Of a DNA stretch of 7,045 nucleotides, positions 1 through 5,509 are shown in pieces. Position 1 is the stretch's first letter; the number at the start of each line of letters is the position of its first letter. The notes beneath the pieces were generated by a model. It ran no database searches. It was not told the origin of the DNA and worked only from the letters and a program-made list of their open reading frames with translations. Source of the DNA: an uncultured Brachyspira sp. (GTDB lineage: Bacteria; Spirochaetota; Brachyspiria; Brachyspirales; Brachyspiraceae); NCBI RefSeq assembly GCF_949287625.1, contig NZ_CASEGO010000146.1, positions 1-7,045 of the forward strand. The letters are read 5' to 3'. Position numbers and translations under genes: made by a program.

Positions 1-27
1 GTCTTGTCTTGTCTTGTCTTGTCTTGT
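1..27 (-). repeat. AAGAC pentanucleotide tandem repeat at the 3' end of the fusion gene (truncated by edge)
   Basis: The plus strand reads GTCTT five times plus GT. On the coding (minus) strand this is ACAAG units translated as T-R-Q-D-K from residue 996. The run reaches the window edge, so its full length is unknown. The unit has no stop codon in any of its three coding-strand frames. In the AGACA register it differs from the AGACC repeats of the two plus-strand genes by one base. It lies directly after the ILGIKI motif that closes the GT2 part. A slipped-strand mutation hotspot is expected; the effect on the C-terminus cannot be read here. Confidence 0.93.
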
Positions 28-3012
28 GGTTATTTTTATACCTAAAATAGTAATTATTTTATATCTATTATTTTGTTTTATAGAGAAAATATTTTCTATA
101 AAAGAATTTTTAGTTTTAATATCACTATAGATTTCATTTGGGGTTTCATTAAGTAGTTCTAAAATGCCTCTATACCAATGTTCATAATCTCCTTTATAGA
201 TATCAACTACTAAATCAAAATTAACATAATTATAATAAGCTTTTATTTTATTCATTCTATCTGTGAAAGTAATATTTTCAAATAGTGACTTACTTTTAAA
301 ATAAAATTCTTTTCTAAAGCTTTTATCACTTAAAAATAGTATTCTAGCCCTATAAATTATATGAGGTATTACAACTAATAAAAATAAGGCATAATACTTT
401 GCAAAATCAAGGTTAGACAATGTTTGTATATAATTTTTTGTAGTGATCATATTATTTATTCCATTTAATACAGTATCTCTTTTTGATTGAGTAGAATTTT
501 GATTAAGCCTGTAATTATATTTTATATCTCTAAAAAAACTAGCCCTATTTAATTTTGACAAAAGTGTATACCAGAATATTATATCTTCACCTGTTCCATA
601 ATTAGGAAATTTAAAATTAAGGCTTTTAACAAATTTTAAATTAAATATTTTATCCCAAACATGACAAGGAACTAACATTATATCTGGTGTATTATAAGCA
701 TTAATATTTGCTCCGTATAATGAGTTAGGTAAAGAAGCATTGTATAATAATTTATTGTCTTCCGTTACAGCTCTATGTAAAGATATAACCATTTCTGAAT
801 TATTTTTATCCGCATTTTTTATAAGAAATTCCAAGAAATCATTGTCCATAAAATCATCACCATCCATAAAATGAATATATTCACCTTTGGCAGTTTCTAT
901 ACTAAGATTTCTTACACTTCCAAGTCCTCCATTTTCTTTATTTATTATTCTTATTCTTTTGTCGGAAACAGCATATTTTTCTATTATATCTTTAGTGGAG
1001 TCTGTGGAACCATCATTAATAATAATAATTTCAATATTTTCTAATGTTTGATTAATAACAGATTCTATAGCTTGAGATATGTATTTTTCTACATTATATG
1101 CTGCTATTGCTACAGTTATTTTTGGTTTAGAAGCATCTTCTCTATTTGGTATATTTATTTTTTTATGTACTTTATTTTTATAAGTATCATCTGTATAAGT
1201 ATTATAATCATACCATCTTCTATTTTCATCTGTAGTAAGAACTACAGCAGGAAATTCAGCTATGCTATAACCTTCTATAGATTTTTGATTTATATATATA
1301 GCTGTTAATCTTTCTCCTAAATAACCATTATATCTAGCATATTTACTGTATTGACATAATCTAGCATCATATAAATTTATTTTTTCATCTACTTTAGAAG
1401 TTATTGAAAACATCCATTTAGCATATTCATCAAAGTCATCAGACTTCATTATGATCATATTAGCATAATACGATTTATGACCATACAGTAATTCTAAAGC
1501 ATTATTGTAATATTCTGGATAATCATTTTTTATAATATCCATAGCAATATCTAAATGTTCTGGAAGGTGTTCTGCTTTATAGTGATCTTCTACAGTATAA
1601 TTTGACCAAGTTCTTAAATCTTCTTTCTTTCTTGTAATAATGAGGTTATCCTTTAATATTTCAGATATTCTATCTTCATTTATCTGCATTTTTTCTAAGA
1701 AATCATTAGAATTAAATTTATCATCTATAACTATTTCATAAAAATCTCTATTTTTATTTTCGCTGTTGGGATTTAAATCTAAAAATCTTCTATAATGTAA
1801 TAATCCTTTATAATTAGATTTTTTATTTTTCCATAACCAATATATAGCAGTTAATTCAGCATAATTATAATTTTTATATGATATATTATCTCCTATATCA
1901 TCACCTATCATATTATCTAATACATTTGGTGCTAAAATTCTTCCAACTTGAATTGGTATTAAACAATTATTCTTTACTATTATTGATTCTTTATGATATG
2001 CTACAGCTATAGCACAATTAATATTTTTATTTATTAATTCTTTTTCCCATAAATAATTAGTTTTAATTGATTCTTCTAGAGTTCTTTTAGGTTCCCATTT
2101 CAATATTGTTTTTGCTTTTGTTATATCAGCATAAAGTTTAGCAGGATCTCCAGGTCTTCTTTCTTTTATTTCTACAGGTATTTTTTGGTTTAATACTTTT
2201 TCACAAACATCAAAAACCTCTTTTACACTATGACCATTTCCTGTTCCCAAATTAAATATGTCTGTTTTGTTGTTTTTTAGTAAATATTCATAAGCCAATC
2301 TATGAGCTTCAGCTAAATCTAATACATTAACATAATCTCTTACACAAGTACCGTCTTTAGTATCATAATCTGATCCGAATATATTAAAAGTTTTTGATTC
2401 ATTTATTGCAGATTTTATGATATTAGGAATTAAATGTGTTTCCGGTTCATGCCATTCTCCAATTCTTCCTTTCTCATCTGAACCAGCAACGTTGAAATAT
2501 CTTAATCTAATAGATTTTAACCCATATGCTCTATCATAATCATCCATTATACGTTCTACAGCTAATTTGGAATATCCATACGGATTTATAGGATTTTGAA
2601 TATGTTTCTCATCTATTGGTGTATATTGTGGTTCACCATAAGTAGCACAAGTTGAAGAAAAGACTATATGTTTTACATTATGCTTAATCATAGTATCAAG
2701 CAAATTTACAGTACCATATATATTATTAATGTAATATTTACTTGGATTTTTCACACTTTCTTCTACTAAAGCAAAAGCAGCAAAATGTATAACACCTTCT
2801 ACATTATAAGAAGAGAATAAATTTTCTATATCTTTTAAGTTTCTTAAATCACCTTTTACAAATTTTACATTTCCTAAACTAAGCAATGTATCAGCAGTTT
2901 CTATATGTCCGTTTTCTAAATTATCAAATATTAAAATATCATAATTATTTTCTATCAAATTAAGCACTGTATGGCTACCTATATAGCCAGCTCCACCAGT
3001 TATTAACAACAT
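1..3012 (-). CDS. GalE epimerase - DUF4422 - GT2 glycosyltransferase triple fusion (3' end outside window)
   Basis: One frame runs without a stop from ATG at 3012 to the window edge, at least 1004 residues. Residues 1-328 are a full-length UDP-glucose 4-epimerase-type domain: Rossmann motif GGAGYIG (6-12), FSST with T121 at the catalytic Ser/Thr position, and Y145-G-Y-S-K149 as the catalytic YxxxK. It should interconvert UDP-Glc and UDP-Gal (or the HexNAc forms) using NAD. Residues 333-575 match DUF4422, a capsule/O-antigen sugar-transferase domain: start VAYHK, middle HYRRFL (406-411), end GYLGERL. From memory, DUF4422 in Klebsiella WbbM acts in galactose polymer synthesis. Residues 631 to about 800 are a GT-A GT2 domain with NDGSTDS (666-672) and metal-binding DGDD (717-720). 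A helical region follows, then ILGIKI (989-994) and a (TRQDK)n tail from an AAGAC repeat. GalE is normally a separate protein of about 330-340 residues; here the junction is direct. A GAGG ribosome site lies 6 nt before the ATG. The coupling of sugar supply to transfer is inference. Confidence 0.93.
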   Translation of the reverse strand, partial: MLLITGGAGYIGSHTVLNLIENNYDILIFDNLENGHIETADTLLSLGNVKFVKGDLRNLKDIENLFSSYNVEGVIHFAAFALVEESVKNPSKYYINNIYGTVNLLDTMIKHNVKHIVFSSTCATYGEPQYTPIDEKHIQNPINPYGYSKLAVERIMDDYDRAYGLKSIRLRYFNVAGSDEKGRIGEWHEPETHLIPNIIKSAINESKTFNIFGSDYDTKDGTCVRDYVNVLDLAEAHRLAYEYLLKNNKTDIFNLGTGNGHSVKEVFDVCEKVLNQKIPVEIKERRPGDPAKLYADITKAKTILKWEPKRTLEESIKTNYLWEKELINKNINCAIAVAYHKESIIVKNNCLIPIQVGRILAPNVLDNMIGDDIGDNISYKNYNYAELTAIYWLWKNKKSNYKGLLHYRRFLDLNPNSENKNRDFYEIVIDDKFNSNDFLEKMQINEDRISEILKDNLIITRKKEDLRTWSNYTVEDHYKAEHLPEHLDIAMDIIKNDYPEYYNNALELLYGHKSYYANMIIMKSDDFDEYAKWMFSITSKVDEKINLYDARLCQYSKYARYNGYLGERLTAIYINQKSIEGYSIAEFPAVVLTTDENRRWYDYNTYTDDTYKNKVHKKINIPNREDASKPKITVAIAAYNVEKYISQAIESVINQTLENIEIIIINDGSTDSTKDIIEKYAVSDKRIRIINKENGGLGSVRNLSIETAKGEYIHFMDGDDFMDNDFLEFLIKNADKNNSEMVISLHRAVTEDNKLLYNASLPNSLYGANINAYNTPDIMLVPCHVWDKIFNLKFVKSLNFKFPNYGTGEDIIFWYTLLSKLNRASFFRDIKYNYRLNQNSTQSKRDTVLNGINNMITTKNYIQTLSNLDFAKYYALFLLVVIPHIIYRARILFLSDKSFRKEFYFKSKSLFENITFTDRMNKIKAYYNYVNFDLVVDIYKGDYEHWYRGILELLNETPNEIYSDIKTKNSFIENIFSIKQNNRYKIITILGIKITTRQDKTRQD

Positions 3013-3071
3013 AACACGCCTCAACTTTACAAAATATTGACTAAGTATATCATATATTTTTTTTCAGTCAA
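3013..3071 (-). promoter_or_regulatory. Promoter and ribosome binding site of the GalE fusion gene
   Basis: On the minus strand, TTGACT (3071-3066) and TATACT (3049-3044) are separated by 16 nt, a good match to a housekeeping-sigma promoter. The start point is expected near 3037, giving a leader of about 25 nt. GAGG at 3022-3019 lies 6 nt before the ATG. The -10 (TATACTT) is the same as in the divergent promoter of the GT8 gene, so the two transcription units probably use the same sigma factor. No operator is evident. Confidence 0.68.
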
Positions 3072-3080
3072 GTATTTTTA

Positions 3081-3480
3081 CTATTTTATATGTGTTTTTT
3101 ACTAATAAGTATTGTTATTAAATATAAAAAATATTATTTTTCATATAATTTAGAAAAATATTTTTTATAATAATTATCTTTCATATTCGAATTATTAACA
3201 GTTTTTATGATCTAGCATATTATTTTTATCAAATTTATATATACATTTACAAACATATGAATAATGATATATTAATTTAATACTACACTTTTATAATAAA
3301 TTTATATTTTAGTCATAGTAAAAAGAAACAAAAATACTAAACTATTACATGTACTTTATAATACACTACTTTTGACCATACTAATTTACATCTTCTCATA
3401 CATTATATATAAATAACACATTTTAAAAATACATTTTTACTAAGTATGTTTAAGTTTATTTTATTAAATAATATTAATTT
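3081..3480. other. A+T-rich stretch with no recognisable gene
   Basis: I read both strands and found only short open stretches broken by stops, with no recognisable motif, RNA gene or terminator. On the minus strand a 16-codon frame starts with the ATG at 3184-3182; it has no convincing ribosome site. On the plus strand the frame of the 3509-3613 remnant is open back to about 3413, apart from the TAG at 3506, but encodes nothing I recognise. The stretch may be decayed sequence. Confidence 0.5.
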
Positions 3481-3508
3481 TTTAATACTATCACTGCCAT
3501 ATGAATAG

Positions 3509-3613
3509 GATATTTATACCATAACAAATATATCTTTCACAAAAAATACAGCAAATAATAATATAGAAATTATTGATAAAAATGACTTAATTGATATTTT
3601 AATTTATAGTTAA
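3509..3613 (+). pseudogene. Remnant of an Mrr-like restriction endonuclease C-terminal domain
   Basis: The frame from 3509 to the TAA at 3611-3613 reads D-I-Y-T-I-T-N-I-S-F-T-K, then A-N-N-N-I-E-I-I-D-K-N-D-L-I-D-I-L. This resembles the end of Mrr-type nuclease domains, where a strand ending in V-T-N-x-x-F-T is followed by a helix and then N-N-(V/I)-x-L-(I/W)-D-(R/K)-x-x-L-(I)-x-L-(L/I). About three to five residues of the intervening helix seem to be missing. A TAG at 3506-3508 interrupts the frame just upstream, and I could not find the catalytic D and QxK part. No start codon or ribosome site is visible. The match rests on pattern memory over about 30 residues, so a chance resemblance cannot be excluded. 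Confidence 0.4.
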
Positions 3614-3729
3614 TATCAATAAATATAAAATTGCATGCCAGTAAGACATATTGCATTTAAGTATTCCTTAATTTATTAAAGTAATCAAACAGTGTATAAT
3701 AATTTAAAGCAGAGTATGTACATTTGTAA

Positions 3730-3991
3730 TTCCAAAAATTATTATATTTTTCTTAATTTTTTATTAGCTTTATACAAAGTTAATTACTGATTACAAAGTC
3801 ATAAATTCTTTTTAGTCACAGCTATGTGTACTTTTTACTCCACCTACAGGGTACATCGTAGAATGTATATAAACTCTTTTAATATACTTCTTAAAAGATA
3901 ATGAATGTTCTGTATTAAATAAAAGTTTTCTGTAAACAAATTACATGCCATTGTCTATTTTAATAGAATGAACACGGAAAGTAAAATATTA
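3730..3991 (-). pseudogene. Decayed integrase-fold (DDE) insertion-sequence transposase, catalytic C-terminal part
   Basis: Read on the minus strand from 3988, one frame gives Y-F-T-F-R-V-H-S-I-K-I-D-N-G-M-stop-F and continues to G-G-V-K-S-T-H-S-C-D-stop-K-E-F-M at 3800. The spacing matches rve-type transposases of the kind with F-P-F-x-I-x-x-I-Q-T-D-N-G-x-E-F, then N-G-K-V-E-R-S-H-x-x-D-x-x-x-F-Y. The first stop (TAA at 3943-3941) sits where the conserved E of DNGxEF is expected, a one-base change from GAA. A second stop is at 3814-3812. Further on, about 3748-3734 in another frame, Y-N-N-F appears, as in the family's C-terminal K-Y-N-N-F-P, which implies a frameshift. I found neither the N-terminal half nor inverted-repeat ends. 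The element is certainly inactive. The exact IS family (IS481- or IS3-like) is not resolved. Confidence 0.55.
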
Positions 3992-4210
3992 TAGTATACG
4001 TTTAATCAATAGTGATTTCTTCAGTTTTTTCAGAATTATTTTTAGCTTTATTAATCATTAATACTATATTTTTTCTGATTTATATTATATTGTTTCATAG
4101 GAATTACTTTAAGTTTGTTTATATGCTAATTTAAATTATAAATAATACCTGCTTTTTTAAACTAAAAAGTGTGCAATATCTATAGCTCTTAAACGCTTTT
4201 AAACAAAAAA
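3992..4210. other. A+T-rich stretch, possibly the eroded 5' part of the transposase remnant
   Basis: Given the position of the catalytic remnant at 3730-3991, the N-terminal half of a minus-strand transposase would lie here. I see only short fragments with many stops (for example a 15-codon minus-strand frame beginning with the ATG at about 4094-4092) and no motif I can assign. No RNA gene is recognised. Confidence 0.35.
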
Positions 4211-4214
4211 AATA

Positions 4215-4267
4215 TTGATATTTAACAAAATATACATTATACTTTTTCTATTAAAAATATTTTAGGA
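4215..4267 (+). promoter_or_regulatory. Promoter and ribosome binding site of the GT8 gene
   Basis: TTGATA (4215-4220) and TATACT (4238-4243) are 17 nt apart, with transcription expected to begin near 4250. AGGA at 4264-4267 lies 7 nt before the ATG at 4275 and supports that start. The leader is about 25 nt, as for the divergent fusion gene. This is the only good promoter I see before both plus-strand genes, so the FkbM gene probably depends on it. Confidence 0.65.
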
Positions 4268-4274
4268 CATAATT

Positions 4275-5483
4275 ATGAATATATTCTTTACAATAAATAA
4301 TAGTTATGCAAAATATCTTGCCGTAACAATAGCTTCTATTTTATATAATTTAGATCAAAATGAAATAGTAAATTTTTTTATATTAGATGGCGGTATATCT
4401 GAATATAATAAAATAAAAATAAATAATTTGAAAAAAATTAAAAATTTTAATATAGAGTATATTGTAGTAGATAAATCCAAATTTGAAAAAATAGTTTCAT
4501 CATCTCAGGCTCATATATCTAATGAAACAAATTATAGATTTATAATATCTTCTTTAAAACCAGATTTAGATAAATGTTTATTCTTAGATGCTGATTTAAT
4601 AATAGATAAAGATATAACAGAATTATATAATACAGATATAGATGACTATTATATGGCTGCTGTGGCAGATCAGGCAGCATTGGATAATACTTTTTCTTGT
4701 ACTTATAAATTAAATCTTCCAGAAAATTACAGATATGTTAATACAGGAGTCATTTTAGTTAATTTAAAAAAATGGAGGGAAGATAATATAGAGACTAAAT
4801 TATTTGAAAATGTATTCAAGTATTCTAATGTATTAATGTTTCCTGATCAAGATACTCTTAACATAACATTAAATAGCAAAGTCAAATATTTATCTCATGT
4901 ATATAATGCTATGCCAGTACAAAATTACATTGTCAAAGAAGAAAAAGAAGAAGCTTTTAATAATCCAGTTATAATACATTGGGCAGGTTTTATGAAACCA
5001 TGGCGATTTATAGAAGCTAATTATTCCAATTATTTTTGGAAATATGCTAAAATGACAGATTTTTATGAGGATATTATATATGAAAATATAGAAGATATTA
5101 TGTATAAAAAAACAACAGAAGAATTTAATAAAATATTGATGGAAAAACAATTAGAAAATAGGATTAATAATATTGATGAAAGAACTAATATTATTTATAA
5201 TTTAGAAAATGATATTAATAATCTTAATGAAAGAACTAATATTATTTATAATAAAGTTAATATACTTATTAATAAAATTGCTTGGTGGATACCAGTGAAA
5301 AAGTGGCGTGATAATTTTAGATCTAAATTTGAAAGACCAGACCAGACCAGACCAGACCAGACCAGACCAGACCAGACCAGACCAGACCAGACCAGACCTA
5401 ATTACTATATATGCAATGATTGCATATACTTTCCTAAATATAAAAAATTACAACCTATGCTGCAATTTTATATTGCAGCATAG
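4275..5483 (+). CDS. GT8-family glycosyltransferase with repeat-encoded variable C-terminus
   Basis: As read here the protein has 402 residues. Residues 1-270 are a GT8 (LgtC/WaaJ-like) retaining glycosyltransferase: N-terminal MNIFFTINNSYAKYLAVTIAS, metal-binding D105-A-D107 in FLDADLI, YVNTGVILVNLKKWR (154-168), PDQDTLN (190-196) and H235-W-A-G with K-P-W at 241-243, where D105, D107 and H235 are the expected Mn ligands. Family members add Gal or Glc from a UDP-sugar to lipopolysaccharide-type acceptors; substrate and acceptor here are unknown. Residues 271-335 look helical or coiled-coil, with a duplicated NERTNIIYN segment. Then comes IAWWIPVKKWRDNFR (335-349), a basic aromatic motif likely to sit at the membrane. 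Residues 354-375 come from (AGACC)13. The last 27 residues (376-402) are read from the palindrome and terminator and look accidental or phase-dependent. The start is supported by AGGA 7 nt upstream. Confidence 0.93.
   Translation: MNIFFTINNSYAKYLAVTIASILYNLDQNEIVNFFILDGGISEYNKIKINNLKKIKNFNIEYIVVDKSKFEKIVSSSQAHISNETNYRFIISSLKPDLDKCLFLDADLIIDKDITELYNTDIDDYYMAAVADQAALDNTFSCTYKLNLPENYRYVNTGVILVNLKKWREDNIETKLFENVFKYSNVLMFPDQDTLNITLNSKVKYLSHVYNAMPVQNYIVKEEKEEAFNNPVIIHWAGFMKPWRFIEANYSNYFWKYAKMTDFYEDIIYENIEDIMYKKTTEEFNKILMEKQLENRINNIDERTNIIYNLENDINNLNERTNIIYNKVNILINKIAWWIPVKKWRDNFRSKFERPDQTRPDQTRPDQTRPDQTRPNYYICNDCIYFPKYKKLQPMLQFYIAA
5163..5251 (+). repeat. 51-bp imperfect tandem duplication inside the GT8 linker
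   Basis: Two copies begin at 5163 and 5214, the second incomplete. Both encode I-N-N-(I/L)-(D/N)-E-R-T-N-I-I-Y-N, a 17-residue period in the predicted helical linker between the GT8 domain and the WWIPVKKW motif. The DNA copies differ by only a few bases, which suggests a recent duplication. The likely effect is a longer spacer. Confidence 0.8.
5334..5398 (+). repeat. (AGACC)13 pentanucleotide repeat in the 3' end of the GT8 gene
   Basis: Thirteen perfect head-to-tail AGACC units, 65 bp, start in frame at codon 354. They encode R-P-D-Q-T four times plus R-P. The G+C is far above that of the flanks. All three forward frames give the same five-residue cycle with no stop. The frame entered afterwards depends on unit number modulo 3: as found (13), NYYICNDC... 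ending at 5483; with 12, TAA at once (5399-5401); with 14, a hydrophobic tail ending at 5496. Confidence 0.97.
5398..5432 (+). repeat. Post-repeat direct repeat, copy 1
   Basis: The 35 bases after the last full AG-A-C of the pentamer run are identical to 7011-7045. The identity is cut off by the window end and may continue. Together with the pentamer run this gives a shared direct repeat of about 100 bp at the 3' ends of the GT8 and FkbM genes. Confidence 0.93.
5408..5428. repeat. 21-bp palindrome following the AGACC repeat (copy 1)
   Basis: Arms TATATGCAAT and ATTGCATATA flank a single G. No T-run follows, so it is not an intrinsic terminator. The same block recurs at 7021-7041 after the second AGACC repeat. 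It could be a protein-binding site, a recombination site or a small RNA hairpin with an ATGAT loop. Its function is unknown. Confidence 0.85.
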
Positions 5484-5490
5484 GTTTTTT
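5452..5490 (+). terminator. Strong intrinsic terminator between the GT8 and FkbM genes
   Basis: A perfect 14-bp stem (5452-5465 with 5473-5486, arm AACCTATGCTGCAA) encloses a 7-nt loop and leads straight into a T-run (5485-5490). It overlaps the last codons of the GT8 frame, whose TAG at 5481-5483 lies in the 3' arm. It is only 20 nt before the FkbM start, leaving no room for a promoter in between. FkbM expression should therefore depend on read-through. Confidence 0.92.
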
Positions 5491-5498
5491 ATTTAATT

Positions 5499-5503
5499 AA
5501 GGA
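5499..5503 (+). promoter_or_regulatory. Ribosome binding site of the FkbM gene
   Basis: AAGGA lies 6 nt before the ATG at 5510, directly after the terminator T-run, and fixes the start. No promoter with proper spacing fits between terminator and start. Confidence 0.75.
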
Positions 5504-5509
5504 TTTTAT

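Larger units (their letters stand above)
5308..5496 (+). other. Alternative-frame C-terminus of the GT8 protein (would be joined by gain of one repeat unit)
   Basis: This frame is open through the repeat and encodes, after the RPDQT cycles, a 32-residue tail starting LITIYAMIAYTFL and ending at the TAA at 5494-5496. It is not an independent gene: the ATG at 5308 lies inside the GT8 coding region with no ribosome site. One extra AGACC unit, or any change giving 3k+2 units, would fuse this hydrophobic tail to the GT8 enzyme. The stop would then lie only 13 nt before the FkbM start codon. Confidence 0.6.

Noticed and set aside
1048..1308. Plus-strand open frame of 86 codons
   Set aside because: It lies antisense to the DUF4422-GT2 part of the fusion gene, is made of aromatic and isoleucine residues typical of reversed AT-rich coding DNA, and has no ribosome site.
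3182..3184. Minus-strand ATG starting a 16-codon frame upstream of the GalE fusion
   Set aside because: It is too short, with no convincing ribosome site or recognisable motif.
3590..3620. Inverted repeat with 9-bp arms (ATTGATATT and AATATCAAT) and a 13-nt loop
   Set aside because: All but two bases of the arms are A or T, in very A+T-rich DNA, with no T-run or nearby gene start. Chance is likely.
3820..3862. Locally less A+T-rich stretch, considered as a small RNA
   Set aside because: It is explained by the transposase remnant on the minus strand. Only a weak 5-bp inverted repeat is present.
4890..5150. Minus-strand open frame of 86 codons
   Set aside because: Antisense shadow of the GT8 gene with F/I/Y-rich low-complexity translation and no motif.
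5334..5398. Possible CRISPR-like array
   Set aside because: The units are 5 bp with no spacers. It is a simple sequence repeat within coding DNA.
5425..5430. TATACT as a possible -10 for the FkbM gene
   Set aside because: The best -35 at 17 nt spacing (TTACTA) is poor, the sequence belongs to the conserved palindrome block, and a transcript from it would still meet the terminator.
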